A stretch of DNA of 64,000 bases, from assembly GCA_017465095.1 (NCBI GenBank), contig JAFTWX010000077.1:62001-126000 (forward strand). Direction: 5' to 3'. This stretch comes from Lachnospiraceae bacterium. GTDB taxonomy: Bacteria; Bacillota; Clostridia; Lachnospirales; Lachnospiraceae. Every line of letters starts with the position of its first letter. Position 1 is the first letter of the stretch. Shown here piece after piece: positions 26,181 to 34,988 of the stretch. The notes below the pieces were generated by a model, which was given only the letters and a program-made list of their open reading frames with translations, had not been told where the DNA came from and ran no database searches. A program made the position numbers and the translations under genes.

Positions 26181-26984
26181 CTAATAACCGGATAATTCGG
26201 TATAGATTTTAATCTCCACACGTCTGTTCTGCGCTCTTCCTTCCGGTGTCGTATTATCCGCAATCGGAACATGCTCACCTCTTCCGGAATGTTTGAGTAC
26301 CGAAGGCTCCAACGATGTGGTGCTCATAAAATAATCAAACACGGAAAGCGCACGAAAACTCGAGAGCACATCATTGTTTGCAAATTTGGAATTGCTGATC
26401 GGAACATTGTCCGTATGACCTTCAATCTCAATGGTACTCTCTGCGTAGCGCACAAGAATCATCCCCACCTTGTCAAGAAGCGGAAGTGCCTCCTCCTTCA
26501 GCTGATCACTTCCGGAATCGAAAAGGAACGCACCGTTTAATGTCAAAGAAACATATTGGGATGTGAAATCAACGGAAATATCTCCTTCATGCTGATTGCC
26601 ATCCTCCGCAAGGGCTTCCTCTACCTTTTCCGCAAGTTCCTCCGATTCGGACAGCTTTTTCTCCTCAAACTCTTCGAAAACATCTACATCCTGCTCCGAC
26701 TCAGCGGTTTTTCCCGTGCTGTTTATGTATTTGTCAAGCTCATTCAGCTGGCTCACACCGTTGCTGATGAGTATACCGTCTCCGATCGCTGTTGCTCCCG
26801 CCTCAAAAATACTGAACGTCTGCGAAAAAGATGCCGCAACTTCGTCAAACTTTTTGGCATCCACACTGGACATGGAGAACAAAAGAACGAAGAAACAAAG
26901 AAGAAGATTCATCAGGTCACTAAACGTGGCCATCCACTCCGGCGATCCCTCCGGCGGTGCCTCTTCTTTTCTTTTCTTAGCCAT
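26181..26984 (-). CDS. motB: Flagellar stator protein MotB
   Basis: Stator subunit that binds peptidoglycan and conducts ions. The 267 residues have one membrane segment with the essential aspartate Asp23 (TFSDLMNLLLCFF), a plug and linker rich in Glu, and an OmpA-like domain with the IEIEGHTDNVPI motif. The ATG at 26984 overlaps the motA stop by eight bases and has AAGGTGG upstream; an upstream GTG is a part of that site. Whether protons or sodium are used cannot be judged. Confidence 0.95.
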   Translation of the reverse strand: MAKKRKEEAPPEGSPEWMATFSDLMNLLLCFFVLLFSMSSVDAKKFDEVAASFSQTFSIFEAGATAIGDGILISNGVSQLNELDKYINSTGKTAESEQDVDVFEEFEEKKLSESEELAEKVEEALAEDGNQHEGDISVDFTSQYVSLTLNGAFLFDSGSDQLKEEALPLLDKVGMILVRYAESTIEIEGHTDNVPISNSKFANNDVLSSFRALSVFDYFMSTTSLEPSVLKHSGRGEHVPIADNTTPEGRAQNRRVEIKIYTELSGY

Positions 26985-27774
26985 CCATTTCACCACCTTC
27001 GCCCTGTCCTGTTTCTCTGTCTTTCGGTGCCAGGAACGATTTTAATTTTTCCTCGATAACACGCGGATTTTCACCCGCCTGAATCGACAACAGACCCTCG
27101 ACCATAATCTCTTTGATCGTAATCTCTGTATCATTATTGGTACTCAGCTTGCTCGCTACCGGCGTACAAATCCAGTTGGCAAGAAGTGAACCGTATAACG
27201 TCGTAAGAAGCGCAACCGCCATGTTCGGTCCGATCGCGGAAGGATCCGATAAGTTCTGCAACATGTTAACAAGACCGATCAATGTACCGATCATACCCCA
27301 CGCAGGACCCATGGCCCCAAGGTCTTTCCAAAAACTCATTTTCTGTTTGTGTCTGGCATCCAGACTGGAAAGTTCTGTCTCCATGATACCACGCACGAGC
27401 TCCGGGTCTGTTCCGTCAACAATTAACAGGATTCCCTTCTTCAAAAAAGCATCATCCAAATCGGCTGCTGCTTCTTCCAAAGAAAGCAATCCTTCTTTAC
27501 GCGCAACATTTGATAAATCAATAATCTTCTGAATCATTTCGGCTGTATCAAGATTCGGCGTTTTAAAAATCAAAGTAAAACTCTTTAAACCACCTATGTA
27601 ATCTGCCATGGAATAACTTGCCATTACCGCAAAAAAGGAACCACCGAATGTAATCAACGCAGATGCCGGATCCAGGAAGTTACCTAATGCCGCCCACCCC
27701 AGATCACCTGTTACAATACCGAAAATACAAAGAGCAAAACATATGACTAATCCTAAAATCGAAGCTAAATCCAA
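26977..27774 (-). CDS. motA: Flagellar stator protein MotA
   Basis: Ion-channel stator subunit with four membrane segments and a large cytoplasmic loop (about 60-145) that contacts FliG. The loop carries conserved charged residues and the MSFWKDLGAMGPAWGMIGTL region marks the family. The start is placed at a TTG at 27774: AGGTGA lies five bases upstream, and the start MDLASILG is the usual one. The GTG three codons earlier is itself inside that site. The gene has its own promoter at 27828-27856. Confidence 0.95.
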   Translation of the reverse strand: MDLASILGLVICFALCIFGIVTGDLGWAALGNFLDPASALITFGGSFFAVMASYSMADYIGGLKSFTLIFKTPNLDTAEMIQKIIDLSNVARKEGLLSLEEAAADLDDAFLKKGILLIVDGTDPELVRGIMETELSSLDARHKQKMSFWKDLGAMGPAWGMIGTLIGLVNMLQNLSDPSAIGPNMAVALLTTLYGSLLANWICTPVASKLSTNNDTEITIKEIMVEGLLSIQAGENPRVIEEKLKSFLAPKDRETGQGEGGEMDG

Positions 27775-27827
27775 AACAATCACCTGTCTATTTTTACTCT
27801 GCTATGCAAAAATATCCTTTCTACACA

Positions 27828-27856
27828 ATTTTACTAGATTTTTAACCTCTTGTCTA
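27828..27856 (-). promoter_or_regulatory. Sigma-A-like promoter of the motA-to-sigD unit
   Basis: On the minus strand TAGACA (27851-27856) and TAAAAT (27828-27833) are separated by exactly 17 bases. Transcription would start near 27821, 47 bases before the motA start. It lies in the only large gap (213 bases) of the flagellar cluster. Confidence 0.7.
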
Positions 27857-27906
27857 CTTACTTTTACAATTATTTGCACACCCAAAATATGTAATTTTTA
27901 TAAAAT

Positions 27907-27941
27907 ATGGTTAAGGGCGCTGGCTCAGCGCCACCGCCCTT
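27907..27941 (-). terminator. Imperfect terminator or attenuator hairpin after flgE
   Basis: GGGCG-rich inverted repeats at 27913-27941 can fold in two ways: an outer 7-bp plus inner 4-bp stem, or a compact 6-bp stem (GGCGCT / AGCGCC, 27916-27932). The bases after it on the minus strand (TTAACCATATTTTA) are AT-rich but lack a clean T run, so it may only partly stop transcription or protect the flgE end. Confidence 0.5.
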
Positions 27942-27987
27942 TTCATACCTCAAAAATGCTGTATGATTATCCTGTTATTTTATGAAA

Positions 27988-29619
27988 TTAACGTTTCAGA
28001 TTTACAAGTTCTTCCAAAAGCGTATCGGAAACAGTGATAATTCTCGAGTTCGCCTGGAAACCTCTCTGTGTTGTAATCATCTCTGTAAACTCAGAGGAAA
28101 GGTCTACGTTACTCATTTCCAAAACGCCGGTAGTCATATATCCGCCGTCTGCAGTTACATCAAGACCGATTCCGTCAAACTCACCGGAGTTCATAGTCGC
28201 CGAATAAAGGTTATCTCCCTCTTTCTGAAGACCGGATGCATTTGCAAATGTCGCTACTGCAATCTGTCCGAGGAGCTTTGTCTGTCCATTGTCATAAGAA
28301 GCATAAATCATACCGTCGTTCTGAATGGATACACCTGACATTTCACCGAGTTTTCTTCCGGCTCCGAGTCCGTCTGTATCACCGCTCACTGCGCTGATTG
28401 TACTTGTTCCGTTGTTGTTGTAGTTGGAAGAAGGTGAAAAATCAATGTTGATATCTTCAAACGCACTTCCCGCCTCATCGCCGAAGCTGAGAACCAGTTC
28501 CAGGTTGTTTGTCAAACCGTTCACACTCTGAATCTGTCCTGTGCTTGTATTGTACTGAACCACTCCACCGGTAATCTGTTTTCCGGCAACCGCAATCGAA
28601 CCGTCATCCGGGCTGATAGCACTTGCAAGATTGTTTGCTTCGATAAGTGCTCCGAGTGTTGTTGTTGTTCCATCCGGATTTGCTATATACAATTTTGCAA
28701 ATTCTTCATATGTAGTGTAGCCGTATGCATTCGCTACGATTTCCTGCTGTTCTGCCGTAAGCTCACCTGCAAGATTGATATTCTGCGAATTGCCCGCATC
28801 ATCTAAATATGTCAACGTCGTTCCGTTAATCGTATAACCGTTTGCCAGTGTGAGATTCTGCGCATCTTCTACCGTCTTCACTGCTCCGAGCTGGATATTG
28901 GTTGTATCGATTGCATCACCGTTGGAATCCAAAACATCCGCAAGCTCTACCGTATACATACCCTCCGTTCCCGTAGCTTTCATGGAAAGCTTTGCAGTGT
29001 AAGCGTAACCGAGACTGTCAAAGAAATTGACACTGACAATCTTACCCGCTTCGGAACTAACCGACGGGTCATTTTTATCAATAATACCGGACACATATGC
29101 TTCTGTTGTAGCCTCCGGCGGATATGTCATATTCTCCGCACTCATGATACGAAGTGCGCTGACCGTATCTTTTGCAATATTTCCGTCTCTTACCTGCCAT
29201 CCCTGCACGGTATATCCGTTGGATGTCATAGCAAGATTACCCTGTCCGTCCACATAGAAAGAACCGTCTCTTGTAAAGAAGGTATCCTGTCCGTTGCTGA
29301 CAATAAACAGCGCTTCCCCTGTAATTTTAAGGTCGAACGGATTTCCGGTTGACTGTGTTGCACCGGTTGTCTCGATAGATGTAGAAATCGCACCCGTAGT
29401 AACACCGAGACCGATCTGTCTTGCATTGGTACCGGCTCTTCCGGTTTCCGCATTGGCACCGGATGCTGCCTGTGTTGTCTGATACATAAGCTCTGAGAAT
29501 GTAATCGACTGAGACTTGAATGCTGTTGTGTTAACGTTTGCGATGTTGTTACCGATAACGTCCATTTTTGTCTGGTGAGCCTTCAGGCCTGATACACCAG
29601 AATAAAGTGATCTCATCAT
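27988..29619 (-). CDS. flgE: Flagellar hook protein FlgE
   Basis: Forms the flexible hook. The N-terminal rod/hook motif (SLYSGVSGLKAHQTKMDVIGNN) and the C-terminal FlgE signature (VDLSSEFTEMITTQRGFQANSRIITVSD) are intact. At 543 residues it is longer than the roughly 260-400 of many hook proteins; the extra length is in the surface-exposed middle (about 150-420), rich in Asn, Thr and Gly. AGGAGG precedes two adjacent ATG codons; the first is chosen. It ends the rod/hook half of the cluster. Confidence 0.95.
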   Translation of the reverse strand: MMRSLYSGVSGLKAHQTKMDVIGNNIANVNTTAFKSQSITFSELMYQTTQAASGANAETGRAGTNARQIGLGVTTGAISTSIETTGATQSTGNPFDLKITGEALFIVSNGQDTFFTRDGSFYVDGQGNLAMTSNGYTVQGWQVRDGNIAKDTVSALRIMSAENMTYPPEATTEAYVSGIIDKNDPSVSSEAGKIVSVNFFDSLGYAYTAKLSMKATGTEGMYTVELADVLDSNGDAIDTTNIQLGAVKTVEDAQNLTLANGYTINGTTLTYLDDAGNSQNINLAGELTAEQQEIVANAYGYTTYEEFAKLYIANPDGTTTTLGALIEANNLASAISPDDGSIAVAGKQITGGVVQYNTSTGQIQSVNGLTNNLELVLSFGDEAGSAFEDINIDFSPSSNYNNNGTSTISAVSGDTDGLGAGRKLGEMSGVSIQNDGMIYASYDNGQTKLLGQIAVATFANASGLQKEGDNLYSATMNSGEFDGIGLDVTADGGYMTTGVLEMSNVDLSSEFTEMITTQRGFQANSRIITVSDTLLEELVNLKR

Positions 29620-29694
29620 AATGAATGACCTCCTGTTTTCCCGGTCCGTCTATTCCCTCTGTCAGTCAGGAATATTAGCCTCCATAAGGTCCGG

Positions 29695-30093
29695 CTAGTT
29701 GATAACGGCTCCGTCAATATTTGTAAAAATGTTTTCTTCTGTGGTTCCGGATCCCATCGCTGTGATGACTGTCCGGCTTCCGGTACTGACGATGAATGCA
29801 AGATCATCGATCAATACAAGTGGTTCTTTAATCCCTTTTCCGCTTGCCTTATCCGTTCCTTCTTTCAACCGGGTAAGTTGCTCACTGCTGAGACTGATGT
29901 TTCTTTCCGCCAGGCGACTTGTCGCATGCTTGGAAAATTTAAGTTCTCCCGTCTCCCCACCGACAACCGCTTTTTGGTTCAGTATCTGTTCAAAACTGAG
30001 CCCGTCACTCTGCGGTAAGTAATTCCCGGTCACTGCGGAACTGTTTTTCGGCACCTGCACTGCGGATAGGTATGGACTGTTTTGAATGTTCAT
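29695..30093 (-). CDS. Flagellar operon protein of the TIGR02530 type
   Basis: A 132-residue protein with the family pattern LKFSKHATSRLAERNISLS followed by KGIKEPLVLIDDLAFIVST and RTVITAM near the C-terminus. Such proteins are found beside flgD and flgE in Firmicutes flagellar clusters; their role is not established, though position suggests a hook-assembly function. GGAGGAGG precedes the ATG. It lies 46 bases after flgD and 75 before flgE. Confidence 0.85.
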   Translation of the reverse strand: MNIQNSPYLSAVQVPKNSSAVTGNYLPQSDGLSFEQILNQKAVVGGETGELKFSKHATSRLAERNISLSSEQLTRLKEGTDKASGKGIKEPLVLIDDLAFIVSTGSRTVITAMGSGTTEENIFTNIDGAVIN

Positions 30094-30139
30094 ATATCCT
30101 CCTCCATGAGAATGCCTTATTTCATTTCCCTATAACGTT

Positions 30140-30808
30140 TTATTCGTTGCTGTTATTATTATCGGCAGAATTTTCCGCTGCCTTAACCACCTGTGTCAAC
30201 TTTTCTCTGTACTGCTCGATTTTCTGTTTTACCTCGTTTGCAACGAATGTCTTCTGATAATCATCCATTCCGTCATAGGTCTCCAAAATCTCTGTAATTG
30301 CATTTTTATCGGAAAGTGTGATTTTTTCCACTTCCGGAAGCTTTGAAATATCGCTGACAAGGTTAGATGCCAGTCCGTATGCTGTCAAGTATGCCTCATC
30401 ACACACATAGGTTACATCATCCAGAGAATACAGCGATTCATCAATCGCCACAAGTGCTTTGCCGTTCTCATACTTCACATAATCAACTTTCCCCATAATT
30501 GTGGACTCTACACCACTTTCACTGGTCGTCGTAACTTCTACTGTCTTACCTACCAATCCGGAAGCACGGCTGAGATCCATACTCTGGCTCATATTCTGCA
30601 TTTGTTCTACCTCAGAGAACGTAGCATACTGTGCGATATACTCCGTATTGGATGTCGGTTCCAACGGGTCCTGATATTTCATCTGTGCCACAAGGAGCTG
30701 AAGAAAATCGTCTTTTCCCAGGGATGTTTTCCCTTTCTCCGAAGCCTCTGATGTTGCTGAAACTGCATTAGACACAAGACCGTCTTCTATAATTGCAGAT
30801 ACACCCAT
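30140..30808 (-). CDS. flgD: Hook cap protein FlgD
   Basis: Scaffolds hook assembly at the tip. The conserved N-terminal domain has the KDDFLQLLVAQMKYQDPLEP motif (about 32-51) and the QMQNMSQSMDL segment. The middle (about 85-140) is the beta-rich part. The last 80 residues are a Lys/Glu-rich helical extension that is not typical of FlgD as I know it. Length is 222. It follows fliK by 16 bases. Confidence 0.93.
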   Translation of the reverse strand: MGVSAIIEDGLVSNAVSATSEASEKGKTSLGKDDFLQLLVAQMKYQDPLEPTSNTEYIAQYATFSEVEQMQNMSQSMDLSRASGLVGKTVEVTTTSESGVESTIMGKVDYVKYENGKALVAIDESLYSLDDVTYVCDEAYLTAYGLASNLVSDISKLPEVEKITLSDKNAITEILETYDGMDDYQKTFVANEVKQKIEQYREKLTQVVKAAENSADNNNSNE

Positions 30809-30824
30809 TGTCGTTCCTCCTTTT

Positions 30825-32249
30825 TTATACCCGGAAATTCATTCGGTTGCCGCCCATCCGCATCATCTCAATCTGCAAACGGTCTGCATCTGACATTTCC
30901 ATCTCTTCTAACTCTTCCTGCCCGATTTCATCCAGGTCAAGAATTCTTCTGCTGCTCTTCTTTTCTCTTGCAGCTTCCTCCTCAGCATCTTTTCCGTGCT
31001 GATCCAGATTCTGCTCAAACTCGTGACTGGCCACAGTCACTTCCACCGCATCGATTTTCAATCCCTGCGCCTGCAAAGACTCACGAAGCTGCATCATCTG
31101 CCCTTCCAACGCCGAACGAATCGCTTCGTCCTGCACCGTAAGCTGTGCACTGATTGTTCCGTCCTTTGCGAGCACTTGGAGATTTACCGTTCCCAGTTCT
31201 ACCGGATGAAGCTGAATCTCCATAGATGAAATCTTTTCCGAGTGATGAAGTCTCACATAATCTGAAATCTGATCAATCATCTCTCTCGTTCTTTCCAGAT
31301 CAAACTGTCCTTCAAAAATCTCTTCCGCCGATGTTTGGTTTACATAATTCACATCGCCATTGACTGCTGTCTGTGCGTTCTGTCCGTTCATAAGTGCTGA
31401 ATTCTTATCTTCACCTTTGTCCATGGCACTGTTTTCATGTTTCGATGCCTGCTGTTTATCCGTCAACGCCTCCGTTTCGGATGTTCCGTCCTCCTCAGCT
31501 ACTTTCATCACGGCTGCATCTTTGGATTCCGCCGGTTCTTCCGCAATCACTTCCGCTTCCTGCACCACCGGTTCGGATGTCACCTGTGACATCTCATCTG
31601 TCATCTGTGTCTGCATCTGCTGCGAATCCATAGGTACGTTTTCCCCGGCATTTTGCATGCTCATCTGCTTGTCAATCACTGCCTGAAGCTCTTCCATGCT
31701 CATCCCGAGTTCATCCGCCAGCGACTGCATCTGATTCTGCACCGTCTGCGTCAAATCCGTAATCTGCGAAAACAGCGTCTCGTCCGTAAGCACTTCCACC
31801 GGCTGAACACCGGTCAGTTCCGCTGCCAAAACAACCATATTGCCCTGTGATAAAAGATCCATCACACCAAGGCCGAGCACTTCCATCGCTTCCCGCACTT
31901 CTTCTTCGGACACGCCCAATTCCTCGGCAATCTCTTTGACAATCGCTTCTTCTTCCGCTTCTACTTCTTCGGACACCTGCTCTGCCGCCATATCTTCCTT
32001 TGACGCCGCCGCATCCGCCTCACGGATTTCTTTGCGTCCCGTATGCTGTGCTGCATTTTTTTCAGCATGAACTTTCACTTCCGAACCACGCATGGCTTCT
32101 GTGCCGTCGTCCTGCTGCCCGGCAGAAGCAAACTGCATCGCATCCGAGAACTGCATCTGTGCCTCAGCCACCGGTGCTCCGGCTTTTACTGCCTTTGTCG
32201 CCGATACATAGCCCGTCTGCTGCATTTCCATAATTGATGCACTTGTCAT
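30825..32249 (-). CDS. fliK: Hook-length control protein FliK
   Basis: Secreted molecular ruler for hook length. The N-terminal two thirds of the 474 residues are acidic, low-complexity and rich in Glu, Gln, Ala and Met, as expected for a ruler. The conserved Flg_hook domain lies at about 330-430 with MEIQLHPVELGTVNLQV and the LRESLQAQGLKIDAVEV segment. The ATG at 32249 is chosen because AAGGAGG lies just upstream; the longer frame lacks one. Confidence 0.92.
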   Translation of the reverse strand: MTSASIMEMQQTGYVSATKAVKAGAPVAEAQMQFSDAMQFASAGQQDDGTEAMRGSEVKVHAEKNAAQHTGRKEIREADAAASKEDMAAEQVSEEVEAEEEAIVKEIAEELGVSEEEVREAMEVLGLGVMDLLSQGNMVVLAAELTGVQPVEVLTDETLFSQITDLTQTVQNQMQSLADELGMSMEELQAVIDKQMSMQNAGENVPMDSQQMQTQMTDEMSQVTSEPVVQEAEVIAEEPAESKDAAVMKVAEEDGTSETEALTDKQQASKHENSAMDKGEDKNSALMNGQNAQTAVNGDVNYVNQTSAEEIFEGQFDLERTREMIDQISDYVRLHHSEKISSMEIQLHPVELGTVNLQVLAKDGTISAQLTVQDEAIRSALEGQMMQLRESLQAQGLKIDAVEVTVASHEFEQNLDQHGKDAEEEAAREKKSSRRILDLDEIGQEELEEMEMSDADRLQIEMMRMGGNRMNFRV

Positions 32250-32316
32250 ATACGTCCTCCTTTCTGAGCGATTATATAAATCCTCAGAATAATTATCGGA
32301 CATTTCTCTGTAAAAC

Positions 32317-33186
32317 TTAAGTCTGCGGATCCATTATTTTGGTAATTTTCGCTGCCACAACCGGATCCATAACTCCGAGTATTGCACCGCGGTCTTCCGC
32401 TGTCATGACACTCAAAATACGCGCAACCAAATCCAGATTGTCTGTCATAGATTCAAAAATCGCTGCCGCTTCTTTCGGTTTCATTTCGGAATATGCTGCT
32501 GCATAATCCTCCACTTCCTTGGTCTCCTGCTGATCCTTGATCACCTCTTTGTAAAGTGCCTCCGCCGTTGCCGGATCCATAGCCTCATAATACTTGGCAT
32601 ACTCATCAGCCCCCGGGCCGTTTTCTGCATAAATAACTTCCTCGTAAAATTCATTTTTAATTTTCTGGAATTCCAACTGATTGTTCTCAAACGTCTCCAA
32701 ACGTTTAATCTCTGCTTCCATCTGCTGGATTGTCGTACCGTCCGTCGTCGTCTCCGATCTGGCCGCCTCCAACTGAAGCTCAAGCACTTTGATATAATCA
32801 ACGGCCTCCTGGATGGTCGCATATCCTTCATATCCGGTCTCATCCGCTGTCGTTTCCGGAGCCGGCAAAATCTTATTTACCACCGGAACATTTTTCAGAA
32901 GGGGTGTCATTACATTGGTTCCGAATCCGCCCACATCCAATTTGATGAGAAGACAAATAATCGCAATCCACACAACCACAATAACAAAAGTCACAATCGC
33001 AACCGAAAACGGATTTCCCTCCGATTCTTCTGCGAGCTGTGCCTCCTCAAGCGCAAGCTCTTTTGCACGCGCCTTCGCCTCTTTCTTTTGCTGCTGTTGC
33101 TGCTGTTTCAGCCTCTTTTTTTCTTCTTTCAGTCTTTTTTTGTCTGCCTTGATATCCAAACCGGTTACACCCAGTTCCTGTGCCAT
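32317..33186 (-). CDS. MotE-like protein (YlxF position, MgtE N-like domain)
   Basis: A 289-residue protein with a Lys/Gln-rich cytoplasmic start (about 15-50, including six consecutive Gln), one membrane segment (about 62-84), a coiled coil (about 125-170) and a C-terminal domain of MgtE N type with repeated Met-Asp/Lys-Pro turns (YEAMDPATAE, YSEMKPKEAA, LGVMDPVVAA). MotE proteins in this position stabilise the stator; in B. subtilis the gene here is ylxF. It lies between fliJ and fliK. Confidence 0.8.
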   Translation of the reverse strand: MAQELGVTGLDIKADKKRLKEEKKRLKQQQQQQKKEAKARAKELALEEAQLAEESEGNPFSVAIVTFVIVVVWIAIICLLIKLDVGGFGTNVMTPLLKNVPVVNKILPAPETTADETGYEGYATIQEAVDYIKVLELQLEAARSETTTDGTTIQQMEAEIKRLETFENNQLEFQKIKNEFYEEVIYAENGPGADEYAKYYEAMDPATAEALYKEVIKDQQETKEVEDYAAAYSEMKPKEAAAIFESMTDNLDLVARILSVMTAEDRGAILGVMDPVVAAKITKIMDPQT

Positions 33187-33206
33187 TGTTTCACCTTCCT
33201 TCGCCG

Positions 33207-33650
33207 TTAATCGCGTCCGTATGTATAACTGGTCAGCTGGTCAATCTGTTTGCTTTCTTCCGCTTTTTCATCCAGAAGAAACTGCTCAAACGCCCGCTCC
33301 TTTAATATCTCATGGGTCTTGCGTTCCTTCATCAAATCCACCATGACCTTTTTCTTCTGCTCTACTTTTCGCTCCGCCGCATGAATGCGGAGCGCCTGCT
33401 GCTTCATCTTATCCTTCTGAATTTCTTTTGATAACGTATTGTCCTCAATATCTTTAATGCTGAGGGATTCTTTCAGTCGGAGCCGCCGGGATTCTTCCTC
33501 CAGCTCCTTGTTATGAGCAAGCATCTGCGCAAGCACTTCCTGTTCCTGCGCCAGTTCCATGCTTGCAGCCGCGAACTCATTTTTCGCCTGCACTTCCAGC
33601 TTTTCTTTGATATTCAGGATATTTTGCATTCTGTAACGAAATCTTCCCAT
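33207..33650 (-). CDS. fliJ: Flagellar export stalk protein FliJ
   Basis: Central stalk of the export ATPase. The 147 residues form one long antiparallel coiled coil, rich in Glu, Lys and Gln, starting with MGRFRYRMQNILNIKEKLE, which is typical of FliJ. It lies 18 bases after fliI. Confidence 0.9.
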   Translation of the reverse strand: MGRFRYRMQNILNIKEKLEVQAKNEFAAASMELAQEQEVLAQMLAHNKELEEESRRLRLKESLSIKDIEDNTLSKEIQKDKMKQQALRIHAAERKVEQKKKVMVDLMKERKTHEILKERAFEQFLLDEKAEESKQIDQLTSYTYGRD

Positions 33651-33668
33651 AACTCCTCATCGGCAGAT

Positions 33669-34985
33669 TTATTCAAAAATCTGTTTCATCATTTCTACTT
33701 CCTGCTCGAAATCAAATTTTTCATCCGTCTGCTGCAGCAAAAAGCGATTTACCGCATCTATTTTCTCTATGGCATTGTCAATACCCGGATTGCTTCCTTT
33801 TTTGTAAGCACCGATATTGATCAAATCTTCCGCTTCGTTGTAAGTGGCCATGACATTTTTCAATTTTCCCGCCACCTGCTTGTGTTCTTTTTCTGCAATC
33901 TGACTCATGCATCGGGAAATACTCTGCAACACATCGATTGCCGGATAATGATTTTTGTGGGCCAATTTTCGATTGAGCATAATATGTCCGTCCAAAATAC
34001 TTCTGGCCGTATCCGTAATCGGTTCATTGAAATCATCGCCGTCCACAAGAACCGTATAAAGTCCCGTAATGGAACCTTTGTCCGAACGTCCTGCTCTCTC
34101 CAAAAGTTTCGGCATCTCCGAATACACACTCGGCGGATATCCGCGTGTCACCGGCGGTTCCCCGCTGGCAAGTCCGATTTCCCGCTGTGCCATGGAAAAA
34201 CGGGTCAGGGAATCCATCATCAGCAAGACATCCTTTCCTTTATCGCGAAAATACTCGGCGATGGCTGTCGCTGTTTTGGCTGCCTTATTTCGCTCCAACG
34301 CCGGTTTGTCGGATGTTGCAACCACAACAATCGAGCGCTTCATACCTTCCTCACCGAGGTCCCGTTCAATAAACTCGCGCACCTCACGGCCACGCTCGCC
34401 GATTAGTGCAATGACATTGATATCAGCCTTTGTATTGCGGGCAAACATTCCCATAAGTGTGGATTTTCCAACACCGGATCCGGCAAAAATACCGATACGC
34501 TGTCCTTTTCCGACCGTAATCAGACCGTCCACCGCTTTCACACCGAGAGGAAGCACCTCGTCGATAATCTCCCTCGCCATCGGGTCAGGCGGCGGCGCCT
34601 CAACCGGGTACTCCTGCGCTCCGTCCATAAGGCTTTCGTCCGAAAAACGCCCGAGTCCATCGAGCGTCTTTCCCAGCAACTGCGGTCCAACCTTAACACT
34701 AAGCGGATAACCTTCGTTTTCCACGACGCACCCTCCGCCGATTCCGTCTGTCACCTCATAAGGCATAAGAATCGTGTGGCGGTCTTTAAAGCCTACCACT
34801 TCTGCGGTAATATAATCACCGGTGCGCCCTGTTTTATAAATACGGCAAAGATCGCCGAGACGGGCATCCGGTCCGGCCGATTCAATGGTCAGACCTACCA
34901 CGTTGACAATCTTTCCCAGTCTTTTAAAATATACATCGTCTTTTAACTTTTCGTATTTTTTAAACTGCATTTCTGAATAGCTCAA
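33669..34985 (-). CDS. fliI: Flagellum-specific export ATPase FliI
   Basis: Hexameric ATPase that energises flagellar export. The 438 residues show the F1-beta-like fold with Walker A (GIFAGSGVGKSTL near 165-177), Walker B (DVLLMMDSLTRF) and the SITGLYTVLVDGDD motif. The start is TTG, which has AGAGGA seven bases upstream; the next in-frame ATG five codons later has none. fliH ends three bases earlier. Confidence 0.97.
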   Translation of the reverse strand: MSYSEMQFKKYEKLKDDVYFKRLGKIVNVVGLTIESAGPDARLGDLCRIYKTGRTGDYITAEVVGFKDRHTILMPYEVTDGIGGGCVVENEGYPLSVKVGPQLLGKTLDGLGRFSDESLMDGAQEYPVEAPPPDPMAREIIDEVLPLGVKAVDGLITVGKGQRIGIFAGSGVGKSTLMGMFARNTKADINVIALIGERGREVREFIERDLGEEGMKRSIVVVATSDKPALERNKAAKTATAIAEYFRDKGKDVLLMMDSLTRFSMAQREIGLASGEPPVTRGYPPSVYSEMPKLLERAGRSDKGSITGLYTVLVDGDDFNEPITDTARSILDGHIMLNRKLAHKNHYPAIDVLQSISRCMSQIAEKEHKQVAGKLKNVMATYNEAEDLINIGAYKKGSNPGIDNAIEKIDAVNRFLLQQTDEKFDFEQEVEMMKQIFE

Positions 34986-34988
34986 GGC

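Noticed and set aside
34069-34710. 213-residue frame on the plus strand
   Set aside because: Opposite fliI; Ser/Pro/Arg-rich shadow.
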